The translations under genes were made by a program, and so were the position numbers. This document shows positions 1 through 10,026 of a DNA stretch of 64,000 nucleotides, piece after piece. The notes beneath the pieces were generated by a model. It was given only the letters and a program-made list of their open reading frames with translations. It had not been told where the DNA came from and did no database searches. Source of the DNA: Dysidea avara (lineage: Eukaryota; Porifera; Demospongiae; Dictyoceratida; Dysideidae); contig NC_089281.1 of assembly GCF_963678975.1 (NCBI RefSeq), positions 27,136,765 through 27,200,764 of the forward strand. The letters are read 5' to 3'. How positions within the stretch are numbered: position 1 is the first letter of the stretch; each line of letters starts with the position of its first letter.

Positions 1-180
1 ACGGAAAATAAACGGCGTAGATTACAGCACTTCCATATATGTTCGTGTCATCGACCATGTCACGGAAAAATAAACGGCGTAGACTACGGCACTTCCATAT
101 ATGCTCGTGTCATCGACCATGTCACGGAAAAATAAGCGGCGTAGATTACAGCACTGCTCATCTCGTCTACCACGTCGCGG
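1..180. repeat. 61-62 bp tandem repeat, about three copies
   Basis: Units begin at about 1, 62 and 124 with the shared start ACGGAAAATAAACGGCGTAG and contain TTCCATATATG and GTGTCATCGACCATGT. The third copy diverges after about 35 bases. The array probably continues to the left of the window. The 67-codon open frame across it is an artefact of the repeat. Confidence 0.85.
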
Positions 181-213
181 CACGTGTTGTCGACCATGAA
201 ATAAACTTGGTTG

Positions 214-1415
214 TCCATGATGGACAGGGAAGAACGCCTTAGAGAAGAGAGCAGTAGCTATAGATTGAGAAGAGATCGAGAAACTTCACAGGTAGCAGAA
301 GAAAGACGAAGGAGAGACTGAGAATATCAGAGAAGACGTGCTCAATTTACACAAGAGTAAAGGGACACAGAGAAGGCAGAATTAGTACGTTTGTTATATA
401 TAAATTTGCAAGACTCACAAAATATTTGAGTATAATAGATTAGTAATTGCTGTTCATAAAATATTAAACTGAATCCTATCAGTACAACTGATAAAAAAAT
501 AGAACTGATTATGGTCTAAATTCACTACCACATTCTTGTAGATGGTTTATATTTGCATATCATACTAACAACTATTGTGACTCATTTTCATGATGTGTTT
601 ATATTGATAGTGCTTCAAATGTTGGTGTAGTAGCAAATACTGATGTGAATGTGGACCAATCACAACATGTCCAACGTCATGTGCCAATTGACATTAGTGA
701 CCCTGCAGTCATTGCCAAGATTACAGAATTTCATGCTGAATTGACACTGTTCAATATGTCTTGAAAAATTCCCAAGCATTTCAATAATTGACAAAAGTAC
801 CCCTGTAGGCGTTGTCACAATGATAGCCATGTCCCAAAGCTATTTTCTGCTGCTAATAATATAGATCCTGGTCCAGAACTTATTGTAAGTTATGTTCCTC
901 ACACACATGATGTCTAATAACCATTTAACACTTCCTTTTGTAGGGATTGTCAAAAGTAGAACAAATGTTAATTTCACCCGTTATATGTGTGCGACGATCA
1001 AAGATACTGACTGCCTTGCAGTGGTTGATAGCAAATAATGTATACTTCAGTAATATTACAATCAATCATGATAATATATCAGCTTTACCTGAAAATGATC
1101 ATCTTACAAATGTACCTACAGTATCCGTGCCATCTGACCTACACATGTAAAGCAACCTGATTCACCTACAAACATAACAGAAGATCACAACAACCCAGAT
1201 ATACGTATGTAGAACTTTTGTTCCAACGATTCCTCAGACCATGACCGAGGTGCAAAATATCAGACATTCATTGCAATCAACTACAGTAACATGACCAGCC
1301 AGAGGAGAAAATCCCTTAAATGAATTCCAATGTGAACGGTACATTACCTGTGCTTTTCCTGTCCTTTTTCCTACTGGTGCTCAAACCACATTTCAATCCC
1401 ATACTTTTATATAAT
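214..1415 (+). pseudogene. Decayed Helitron Rep/helicase N-terminal region
   Basis: Pieces of a Helitron replication protein lie in order on the plus strand. An arginine-rich stretch (about 218-360) is followed by CSICLEKFPSISI (about 747-785), then CRRCHNDSHVPKLF and NNIDPGPELI (about 808-884). After a probable intron (885-943, gtaagt to tttgtag) come GLSKVEQMLIS and VRRSKILTALQWL (944-1147), then EFQCERYITCAFPVLFPTG (about 1320-1380). These match the cysteine-rich and DUF6570-like N-terminal regions and the start of the Helitron-like N domain known from animal Helitrons. The segment between the MLIS motif and VRRS is much shorter than usual, stops interrupt the frame, and no helicase motifs are seen, so this is a dead, truncated copy. 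The AC-rich left end or CTRR-type 3' end was not found. Confidence 0.75.
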
Positions 1416-1762
1416 GTGCATATCTTCCATTAGCATGAATGGCTAGATAATAAGACCAACATTCAATTATGACCTATACTACTATAAAACACTTATTCCA
1501 TTCAGGCTCGTCCCACGATGCTGCTAGCATCTGCCTAGTTTAAGTTAACCGGGTAAATACCTGTGTCACATGTTACGGGTTTAGTCGTAATTAAGTCACA
1601 GTACGTACGTGGGTACCGAATAAAAGGCACTATGCTAGATCAGTCTGGGTTGGGGATGATTATCCAGTCGAGGGTGATATACAGTACCAGGGAAGTTTGA
1701 TGTACACCTTTAGCCATTAGCAGGGAAGAGACTCAGCCTGTCAGCACAGAACCTAGTAGATA
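1416..1762. other. Non-coding spacer between Helitron and LINE
   Basis: No gene is seen. The stretch CAGAACCTAGTAGATAGATT near 1747 recurs inside the LINE ORF near 3039, so a rearranged LINE piece probably sits at the 5' edge of the next element. Confidence 0.5.
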
Positions 1763-3448
1763 GATTTCACTCAGCCTGTTCAGCCTGTAGATGATATTAA
1801 TGAATTTTTTCGTAATGTTGCTATTACCATCAATCATCAACCAGCAAGTAGTTTTACTCCAAATATTAACACTAATGCTACTAGTAATAAATTTTGTTTT
1901 GATACTGTTGATCCATCTATCGTTATGTCCTTGCTTAAAAAGCTTGATGTAAGAAAGTCAGTTGGCCCTGATGGTTTTTCAGCTTCTTTTCTTAAACAAA
2001 TAGCACCAGAAATCATTTTCACATTAACTTTACTATACAATAAATCATTGTCATCTGGTACCATTCCCTTAGAGTGGAAAAAATGTAATGTAACCCCAAT
2101 CCATAAATCTGGTTCTTTTGAAGACCCTGGAAATTTTAGACCAATCTCTGTAGTTCCCATAATTGCAAAGCTTCTTGAAAAGATTGTGGCTTACCAACTT
2201 AATTCATATTTTGAAAAGAATGGTTTACTGTTTGATTATCAAGGAGCTTATAGAAGAGGGAGATCTACAGAGCAACTATTACTAACTGCAATTGACACTA
2301 TTATACATGCAATTGATAACAAGGCTATTGCTTGTGTTGCTTTCCTTGACCTAAGGAAAGCTTTTGACTCTCTTGACCATGTTATTTTGCTTCAGAGGCT
2401 TAACTCTCTTGGTGTATGTGATGTTGAACTAGCATGGTTCACAGATTATTTAAGTGATCGTTTTCAACGTGTCAAGTTTAATGGAAAATATTCTGATTGG
2501 GGATTAGTTAAAGGTGGTATACCTCAAGGAAGTGCCTTAGGGCCTCTTTTGTTTTTAGTGTATATGAATGAAATGTCCTTATATGTTAAACATAGTATTC
2601 TCCTGCAATTTGCTGATGATGTAGCTGTAATTTGTTCTGGTATCAATTATTCAGATGTTCAAAGGCAAATGTGTGAGAATTTGCAGTTAATATCATGTTT
2701 TATTTCAGAAAGCAAGATGAAGTTAAATGTGAAGAAATGTAATGTAATATGGTTCAAGCCAAAATCTGTTAGTGATGATGAATCACCTCCAGTGTTTTCT
2801 ATTGACGATGATATTTTAAAAGAAGTTAGCAATCAGAAATATCTAGGAATTGTGTTTGATAGCAAGCTAAATTGGAGAGATCAGATATCTCAAGTATGCA
2901 AAAAAATGTCTTATTACCTATTCTGGATTAACTCTAATAGAAAATCACTTTCAACTACCATCATTAAAATGCTTATTAACTCGCTTGTAATATCACATCT
3001 AGATTATGCACTCCCAGTGTGGGGACCACCACTCTCACAGAACCTAGTAGATAGATTACAATGTCTGCAGAACTGGGGCATACGTATAGTTTACTCTTTA
3101 CGTAAGTATGATCATGTATCTAAGTATCGTAACAACTTATCATGGCTACCAATTAAAAATCATATTCGTTATCGTTGTCTCTGTGCTATGCACCATTATC
3201 ACTATTCTCAGGACAATGTTATTCCTCTAGATCCTCCTATTTTATTTGGTTCACTTCATAATCACAACACACGGCACCCCACAACTTATGCAAACACTGA
3301 AAGATGTCATATATCAAGTACACAACGATATTTTAAAATACAAATAATTAAATGGTGGAATCAATTACCTAACTATTTATATATCAATAACTATCAAGAA
3401 TTTACTTCCACTTTACATCACCATTTACTTACTGATTTTAAAACTTAA
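1763..3448 (+). CDS. Non-LTR retrotransposon reverse transcriptase, 5'-truncated
   Basis: An open frame of about 560 codons encodes a LINE reverse transcriptase; the first ATG is at 1925 but homologous sequence starts about 1790. Motifs in order: KSVGPDGFSASFLK (fingers), GNFRPISVVPIIAKLLEKIV, the catalytic A motif FLDLRKAFDSLDH, GGIPQGSALGPLLFLVY, and the catalytic C motif LLQFADDVAVI, then YLGIVFDSKLNW and the thumb region YALPVWG. No apurinic endonuclease domain or ORF1 precedes it, so the copy is 5'-truncated. The RT frame itself has no stop. It belongs to the Jockey/CR1/I-type group by overall motif style; the exact clade is not resolvable by eye. It ends 44 bp before a fold-back element. 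Confidence 0.9.
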   Translation, partial: DFTQPVQPVDDINEFFRNVAITINHQPASSFTPNINTNATSNKFCFDTVDPSIVMSLLKKLDVRKSVGPDGFSASFLKQIAPEIIFTLTLLYNKSLSSGTIPLEWKKCNVTPIHKSGSFEDPGNFRPISVVPIIAKLLEKIVAYQLNSYFEKNGLLFDYQGAYRRGRSTEQLLLTAIDTIIHAIDNKAIACVAFLDLRKAFDSLDHVILLQRLNSLGVCDVELAWFTDYLSDRFQRVKFNGKYSDWGLVKGGIPQGSALGPLLFLVYMNEMSLYVKHSILLQFADDVAVICSGINYSDVQRQMCENLQLISCFISESKMKLNVKKCNVIWFKPKSVSDDESPPVFSIDDDILKEVSNQKYLGIVFDSKLNWRDQISQVCKKMSYYLFWINSNRKSLSTTIIKMLINSLVISHLDYALPVWGPPLSQNLVDRLQCLQNWGIRIVYSLRKYDHVSKYRNNLSWLPIKNHIRYRCLCAMHHYHYSQDNVIPLDPPILFGSLHNHNTRHPTTYANTERCHISSTQRYFKIQIIKWWNQLPNYLYINNYQEFTSTLHHHLLTDFKT

Positions 3449-3491
3449 GTTTGCATCTCTTTTTTTTGTAATAATTATTATGTAACATATT

Positions 3492-3779
3492 TACTAGAAT
3501 TTAAAAATTGTTAATTTAGAAATGGAAGTAGGGATCAAGCGATAAAAACTACTGAAACAAGTGATTTGAATGATGGCAACTATTACAACATAGCTTTGTG
3601 GGGAAATCCTTGCATTGGCATCTCACCACGTCACCATATATGTTCAATGCCAAAGTAGGGATTTCCCCACAAAACTATGTTGTAATAGTTGCCATCATTC
3701 AAATCACTTGTTTCAGTAGTTTTTATCGCTTGATCCCTACTTCCATTTCTAAATTAACAATTTTTAAATTCTCTAGTTT
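3492..3779. mobile_element. Fold-back (MITE-like) inverted repeat
   Basis: Two arms of about 120 bp (about 3492-3612 and 3660-3779) are near-perfect reverse complements around a loop of about 45 bp. Shared arm sequence includes GAAATGGAAGTAGGGATCAA, ACTACTGAAACAAGTGATTT and GCTTTGTGGGGAAAT. The ends read ACTAGA...TCTCTAGT. No clear target duplication was found. RNA from it would fold into a long hairpin. Confidence 0.85.
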
Positions 3780-4598
3780 GTTAACTTTTTTTGGTATAGG
3801 TATATAGCTATTATTGATCTTTGGCACTGACTGCTCTATTAGAGTATCTCAATCTTGCTGCTTGCTTTATGCAAGCTGCTCAATTACTAAATTGAAAGGC
3901 ATGCAGGGTTTCTATCTCCTGTTTTCTACAATTAGTTACAGCTGGACCATTAATAATGGGCGTGGTCCACTGATCGTTAAGTACGAGCGCGCGCTCTGAT
4001 TGATAAGGGCATGGCAGTGTGTTCTTACTTCACTAGGCTGTTAAATCGCTTTGCAAGTGTTGCTATACAGGCATCTACTTGCCCTTACAGTACGGAATCC
4101 ATTATTAGTTTTGTGGCGTCCGAATACGGCTGCTCTAAGGAAAGTGTCGATACGAATTATTAACGCCTCCGTGACTGGAAAAGAAGAAGACGATCCGTAA
4201 TTGAAGATAAAAGGAAAGGCAAAGCGCAGAAGGCAGACACTCGTCGGAACCCGAAAAGGCACATCCCAGCAGCGAGTTAAATATTGTGGCAAAGAATGGT
4301 GATCCTTCGCTGCTTCGTTTGGCCTGTAGCCTTGCGAATGTGGTCAGGCAGGCTGGCAGGCAGGCTGGCAGGGAGACGAAAATTTCTGTTTTAGCGATTT
4401 TTTAGAAATAAAATTCCAGCACTTTTCTAGTCGTTTCCTGATATGTTATGCTAGAAATAAAGTTAGAAACTTGAAGACTCTTTAGTAAAAGGTTTATTTG
4501 CTGTGTGAGATATTTCTAGGATGATTTTTGAGGGATCGAAATTTGAGGCGCGCGCCAAATCCACCCCAATCCCTACTTAAACAGTACTATCGTACTGT
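3780..4598. other. Non-coding region with one dispersed motif
   Basis: No supported gene. A copy of the dispersed motif TGACTGCTCTATTAGAGTAT lies at 3828-3847. Around 3980-4300 the base composition is richer in G+C than the surroundings, and AGGCTGGC is repeated near 4347-4370; I cannot assign a function. Confidence 0.5.
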
Positions 4599-4603
4599 TT
4601 GAT

Positions 4604-4709
4604 ACATGTATGTATGTATGTATGTATGTATGTATGTATGTATGTATGTATGTATGTATGTATGTATGTATGTATGTATGTATGTATGTATGTATGTATG
4701 TATGTATGT
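4604..4709. repeat. (TATG)n microsatellite
   Basis: About 26 uninterrupted copies of the tetranucleotide TATG, followed by an imperfect TATG-rich tail to about 4756. Frames through it read MYVC repeats and are not genes. Confidence 0.97.
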
Positions 4710-4756
4710 ATACGTAAGTGCTGCGTATGTATATTATGTATATGTATGTATATACT

Positions 4757-5447
4757 GTGTATACTCCTCCTATATGGAAGAACGGCTATGCCGAATATAG
4801 GAGTTTAAAACCAAATTCAATTCAATTCAATTCAGCAGATGAAACTGACTACGAGGAGACTTTTTATAAAGGTATAGTCCTTAACTGTCAAACGCCCGTA
4901 TGTACGTAGTACACTTCAGTGTCACCCATAGCTTGGCAGGGCCGGGAATTATGTTTTTTTTTCTTGTTTCTTTTATTCATGAGATTACCAGCCGTGACCA
5001 GTTTCCACCACCGGCTCTAACACTGAGATGGCCTGTCAGGAGATGAAATCGACTACAGGAGAGATGTAAAGTAATCATTGAGTGATCAAGTATTGCTGTA
5101 CGTAGTTTGCAGGGAGGAAACTCCTATCAAATAGCTATTCGTTTGTATTACACCTGTAGTAAGTACCAGGGGACATGGCATAGAAGGGACCATTACTATA
5201 CAAGTCATACCGTAGGTGATCATTAGGCCATTGGATTACAGTCGTTCATGTAGATTAACTAGTAAATCAAGTTGTGATGCATAGCAGCTAAGTAGCCTAA
5301 AGTATAAGTATAGGCAAGGCATGGTGTAAAGGGATCTATGGGCAAGGCAAGATTATAATCCTTCCATGAATACAATCACAGTTACAATAATAGAATAATT
5401 GTTGTCAACTACCATACGTACTGTACATGCCAGTCGTAGCTATGCAG
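4757..5447. other. Non-coding region
   Basis: No gene seen. AATTC is repeated near 4815-4834. The rest shows nothing I can name. Confidence 0.5.
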
Positions 5448-5543
5448 TAGTCTCGTCCTCGCAAACCCATTCTCCGGGGTGGCACTTATCGATTAGAGAT
5501 TATAAGCGCCACCCCGGAGAATGGGTCTGCGAGGACGAGACTA
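5448..5543. mobile_element. Mutator-like (MULE) MITE, 96 bp
   Basis: Almost the whole element is a hairpin: it starts TAGTCTCGTCCTCGCAAACC and ends with the reverse complement, around a centre CTTATCGATT...ATTATAAGCG. The 9 bases GCTATGCAG flank it on both sides (5439-5447 and 5544-5552). A 9-bp target duplication is characteristic of Mutator-like transposons. Relatives with the same terminus are at 26484-26626 and 60562-61182. Confidence 0.88.
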
Positions 5544-5552
5544 GCTATGCAG

Positions 5553-5947
5553 TGGCATAATGCATGCTTTTTGTGTTTATGTGATCTCTCCATTTCTATC
5601 TGGTGGTAAAAATGATAACAGCGTGGGTGTGTAGAATGTGATCAGGAGGTGTGGTTTAAAGTGGATATTGTTTATGGTCACTTTGACCATTATGACTTAT
5701 TGATCCATGATATAGGACTAGTGCAGTGGATTGCTTTCCTATGACGCTTGTGAAGGAAGCTGGTGTCACAGCAGTATACATAGCATCTGGCCATTGGATA
5801 GCATGTCACTTAGTTGAGTTAGATGTCTGGTGGTAGCTGCCTCCAGGGTGACTCATTTAGAGAGCCGTATGACTATTGGCAGCGTTGGCATGATTATGAT
5901 TATATTATATTGGAAAGACTGATATACATCCAATAATATAAATTGAC
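5553..5947. other. Non-coding region
   Basis: No gene, RNA or clear repeat recognised. Confidence 0.4.
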
Positions 5948-6609
5948 TTATAAATGTTGGTCCAGGAGTTTGTCATAACTCATTCCATTCTTTAGTAGTT
6001 CTGTAAAAAAAGCATTCTTGATAATGTTGGGTGTGTTATGGTGGTAATATAAAATGTAGTTGGTGGAATTGTCTGGTGGTGGAGGTCTGTGGCAAAAAGG
6101 ATTGTGGCATTTGTATGGCTGGCTCTTGATGGTGAACAATTCTAGATAAGAGTGTCAATCTGCTGACTTTCCGTCTTTCTTCAAGTGTAGACCAATTAAG
6201 ATCTTTCAACATGGATGAAACACTACTATGGAAATCATAGTTGAAAAAAACCTACCTTGCTGCTCGTCTCTGTATCATTTCAATTTTGTAAATTAAAGAT
6301 TTCTGGTATGGGTCCAAACTTGGGTGGCATATTCCAGCATTGGACGGACAAGTGATGTATAAGCTTTGGATTTAACCTTGTTGGTACATTTTCCTAGGTT
6401 TCTTTTGATGAAATTTAGCATTCTAGTGGCTCGGTTGGTGATATTTGTTATGTGAGCATTCCATGAAAGTGTACTGTTGAGTAGAACTCTGAGGTACTTA
6501 TATGTGTCACTTAACTGAATTGTTTCATTGTTTAGAATATATGTACTTGTAAACAGTGAATGATTCCTTGTAACTCTTAGTAACACACACTTGCTAACAT
6601 TGTACAAGT
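5948..6609 (-). pseudogene. LINE reverse transcriptase C-terminal fragment
   Basis: Read on the minus strand, 6607-6293 encodes the thumb and connection part of a LINE reverse transcriptase (YKYLRVLLNSTLSWNAHI, NLGKCTNKVKSKAYTSLVRP, MLEYATQVW). A further piece down to about 5948 (SQPYKCHNPFCHRPPPP, FFTELLKNGMSYDKL) looks like the frame-shifted C-terminal tail of the same protein. The fingers, palm and FADD motif are missing. The 5' junction at about 6609/6610 falls inside a kelch coding sequence, so this is probably a truncated insertion into the kelch copy next to it. Confidence 0.75.
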
Positions 6610-6915
6610 GGATGGTAAATGTTTACTGTGAATGGATCATCATCATCATCATCCTGATTAGCTTTATTAACACCACCTCCCACATAGATTGCTCCATTAT
6701 GCAACACTGCAGTATGACCTGCTCTATCCACTGGAGCTGAGACTCCCTCCTTCCACTGGATATTAACTGGTCCACTAAACAAGTCGGGTATGGCGGATTC
6801 TTTTAAGGCCAGTTGTTGCTACATCAATAAACAATATTACATCTACACTAACACATAACTCAAACCTTTAACTGTACATGTGGTGACAATTTGATCTCAG
6901 CCAACCATGACAGCG
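6610..6915 (-). pseudogene. Kelch-protein gene fragment (paralogue of 11257-13202)
   Basis: On the minus strand, about 6915-6870 encodes LSWLAEIKLSP, followed by an intron-like gap and then GPVNIQWKEGVSAPVDRAGH and AVLHNGAIYVGGG, the first kelch blade, which is cut off at NIYHP by the LINE at 5948-6609. The sequence is closely similar to 12000-12290 in the kinase-kelch pseudogene, including the intron between the two pieces. Here the first blade lacks the frameshift found in the other copy. No kinase part lies upstream, so this is a partial duplicate. Confidence 0.75.
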
Positions 6916-8123
6916 ATGGAGCAACTGCTGTCACCCCAGTAGTATTCTTACTAACTAAAGTTACTGAAATCATTGCAAATGCTTCAGAAGTTGATGCAGT
7001 GTTTTGGGTACCTCTTGACGTATTCTTAAATGAAAACACCAAGAAGAACTGACCAAAGTCATTTACTTATGAAGGGAAAATCAAGTTTTCTACTGTTGCA
7101 TTTGACTTCTTTGATATAGAGACACAGAGAACATTTCTGATATGGGGCTTTACTGCTCGGCTATGTGTAATGTGTGCTACAGTTGCACTTGATACAAGCC
7201 CTCATTTTCCATTTACTGCATTATCCATCACCTGGTCCCCATCAGATGGTAAAGTGTTCTTATCTGAAGTCATTTTGAGAACTAGTGATGTCAGTGCTTT
7301 GAAAAGTAAAATATAACGTCAATTATTTGAATGTCAGTTTGTAACAATTTTATATGATAATTTCATTTCTGACTTGATAGCTACTGTTGGGTAATTCTGA
7401 TTGTTTTGAGGGTATTATATTTTTGGGCTTATATGAGGTTCCCAAGTAGTAGGTGAATATTTCAAGTTCTTGAAGGACTCAATACTTGTAACAATCAAGC
7501 ACTTAAGTCTATCGCTGACCTGATTAGAACTTTCCATGCATTGCTTTAGCTTGTTCTGAATCTCTAAACTTGTTATACCTAATAATTTAGCATGTAAATT
7601 TGTAATAGTAATATAGAGTAACTATGTTGAGCTAACATTGGATGTTCTTGTTGGTGTCTCCGAAGAATTCATGTAAAAGTTTGCAAAGTAAAATGAAGGC
7701 AATAAATGTATACAGTCAAGTGTTATTGCTATCAGACAATGTCAATGTTCTAATAGAACAATCAGTTCATTGTCTGCCATGCTTTCATTTAGACTAATGA
7801 ACAAATTGAATATTATCTTCAATTTGGCAGCACTAATAATGCAACAGGTGTGCACAAAATTGTTTTTGTCTCATTCATACTCTTGTAGGAGCACACTTTG
7901 TAACGAGATACTCCAGCCACTCTATAGCTAATAGAATAATCACATTTTTAAAACCAGACAATCTTTTTCATAATTAGCATCAGACTCTTTGGTTTGTACT
8001 CCAATACAGAGCTGCAGCATTGGATATTGGAAGAGAGTTACTGTATGTGGGTATTACTTGTCATACTTGATGTGGCATTGAGAACACATAGTCCAGTCGG
8101 TGGTCTCATAGACTCAATACATT
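6916..8123. other. Non-coding region
   Basis: No supported gene. One weak copy of the dispersed motif (TTCTAATAGAACAATCAG) lies near 7748. The open frame 7042-6860 on the minus strand only runs into the kelch fragment. Confidence 0.45.
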
Positions 8124-8240
8124 AACCTAGTAATCTCAAGTACTATGAAGTTTTTTTACAGATTTGTGTTCCCAGGTGGTTCTAGAACAAATTCAGCTTG
8201 GTTGCCCAAGTGGCAACTTTGGGCAACTCTGGAAAATTGT
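8124..8240. repeat. Left terminal inverted repeat of the 8124-11009 transposon
   Basis: It pairs with 10894-11009. The inner border is at CTCTGGAAAATTG against CAATTTTCTAGAG on the right. Confidence 0.88.
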
Positions 8241-8564
8241 GAAAATTTAAAATGGCCTATATGACTATGACCGGCTCCAACAGAAAAACTTTTTTTGTGT
8301 AATATGTCTAATATAGGGTTATTGGGGGTGCAGAATTCATTTCTGGTGTTAACTTTTGAATCTGAGGTGTAGAACATAGTGAAAATTTAAAATGGCCACC
8401 GCAGAAACAATTCACTACAAAAATTAATGCACGATGCTTTTAGCATACGGTTAGCTATGGTTTTTGTAGATATTTTCTCATGTCATTTTTTCCACCATAG
8501 CATTATATACAAAAATTTAGAATGATTGGTTGAGATTACTATACTATAAAACAAAGCTAAGTAG

Positions 8565-9923
8565 CTAGAGCATGTCTAATTCAAAATCCTCTTCAGCAAT
8601 TATGCAGTTTTCATCATGAACATCACCAGACTCTCCTTCCTCTTCATCTTCGATCGCAGTGTCACTTTCAAAATAGTCATCATCTGCCTCATTTTCATCT
8701 TCTTCACTGCTTGTTCCAGGTCTCACAGAGTGTGGATTACAGCAGTCTTCTCCACCAGAGCAATTGCAATAGGAAGTGCATGGTACATGCTTTTTGTGAC
8801 AGCTGCAAGCTTCAGAACTGCATCGCTTGCCTTGTGCCTTGCAGCTACACTTTATTAAGTCAATTAGTTCAGGTGGAGCTGGAGCACCTGGAGCAATTGC
8901 AGGAATCGGAATATCATTTTGGATAATCCATCCAAAGTGGGTAATGTCTGATGACTGGTCAGGTGGTGCCTGCTGGTCTGCTGCTTTCCATAGCATTACC
9001 TGTAGATGTGCCCGCAAAACATGCAGCAAGAGGTTGGCAGATGTTGGAGGTAAAGCCATGATTTTTGTGGCTTTCTTCTTCTTAGTAAATAGTTTGAAAC
9101 GAGCATTTTCCATTGAGGTCCCGCTAGGCTGACGATAAAGAGCACAGAAAAATTGTTGAGCCGCTTCCATCAAATCAGTGTGGGTGGCGTCTACCTCACC
9201 AAGTTCATGGGCTAAACCTGGGAAGTTTCCAGTAAGCAGGGTGTTAAGTGCACTGATTTTACCCTTGCCATATGGGTACGATACTGTGTCACATCCACTT
9301 AGGGCATGCATACCAAGGAGCTGAAAGCATTTTTCGCCCAAGTCAGCACAAGTAGCATTAATGTCCAGCACTGTCCCATCCCATCTTTCCATCTGTACCT
9401 TACATTGCAGTCCAGCTCGATGCACCCAATAGACCAATAAAACAAAGACATCAGTGTCATCACTAAGAACACGAATCACACTCTTGCCATGGCTAGCAGC
9501 CTGTATGACATACGAAACCATTGTGACATCAGCTTCATCATGACTAAAGGCACCATCATCCCTAGTTTCCATTGTCACATTGTTATCCATGCTGAAGGTG
9601 CACAACACACTTGCCAACCGTCGCTTGTTGTTCTTGCTTTTGAGAATTGCATCTCTTTTGGGAAGGGGACTAGTGATGGAGAGCTCGTAGTCAACTACCA
9701 CCTCCCCAGCACGCCGCATTCTCTCATGATCTTTGGCAGAAGTGTCATTGTATTTGTCAAATACAATGATTTTCTCAGTAGCATCTGGATAACGACTAAT
9801 CTTACTTTGAATGCAAGCAATCAAATTAGACAGATTACCACCATGTGGCCACACAGTGTGATAAAATAGCTGCGAAACATCCACTACAACAGTTTCAGGA
9901 GTTACTGGTAAGACATCAAGCAC
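8565..9923 (-). CDS. Transposon protein with XPG/PIN-like nuclease motifs and CXC domain
   Basis: The 452-residue frame has an acidic-residue pattern typical of XPG/FEN-type nucleases: VVVDVSQLFYH near residues 13-23, SHDEADVTMVSYVIQAA (about 127-143), RVLSDDTDVFVLLVYW (about 151-166) and LLGMHALSGCDT (about 203-214). Residues about 365-405 form a cysteine array (CSCKAQGKRC, CSCHKKHVPC, CNCSGGEDCC), a Tesmin/TSO1-type CXC motif that usually binds DNA. The tail is very acidic. The frame stays open upstream of the ATG to about 10038, so the true protein was longer. Within the transposon this is the probable C-terminal half of the transposase. The catalytic assignment rests on motif spacing only. 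Confidence 0.75.
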   Translation of the reverse strand: MLDVLPVTPETVVVDVSQLFYHTVWPHGGNLSNLIACIQSKISRYPDATEKIIVFDKYNDTSAKDHERMRRAGEVVVDYELSITSPLPKRDAILKSKNNKRRLASVLCTFSMDNNVTMETRDDGAFSHDEADVTMVSYVIQAASHGKSVIRVLSDDTDVFVLLVYWVHRAGLQCKVQMERWDGTVLDINATCADLGEKCFQLLGMHALSGCDTVSYPYGKGKISALNTLLTGNFPGLAHELGEVDATHTDLMEAAQQFFCALYRQPSGTSMENARFKLFTKKKKATKIMALPPTSANLLLHVLRAHLQVMLWKAADQQAPPDQSSDITHFGWIIQNDIPIPAIAPGAPAPPELIDLIKCSCKAQGKRCSSEACSCHKKHVPCTSYCNCSGGEDCCNPHSVRPGTSSEEDENEADDDYFESDTAIEDEEEGESGDVHDENCIIAEEDFELDML

Positions 9924-10026
9924 TCCAAGACGTTTAACTAGAGCAGACTTGTTGGCTTTGCGGAGACAACTGTGTTCATCTAGAAGTGATGAAGGAACTG
10001 AACATAGCTCATATGTAAAAAGGTGC

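Noticed and set aside
1-180. Direct repeats that could suggest a CRISPR array
   Set aside because: Copies are contiguous without unique spacers, and the genome is eukaryotic.
4599-4909. Three overlapping open frames with MYVC repeats
   Set aside because: They read through a (TATG)n microsatellite and the following spacer; no homology or splice support.
8616-9869. Plus-strand frames opposite the transposon nuclease ORF
   Set aside because: They are antisense shadows; the minus-strand frame carries the conserved motifs.
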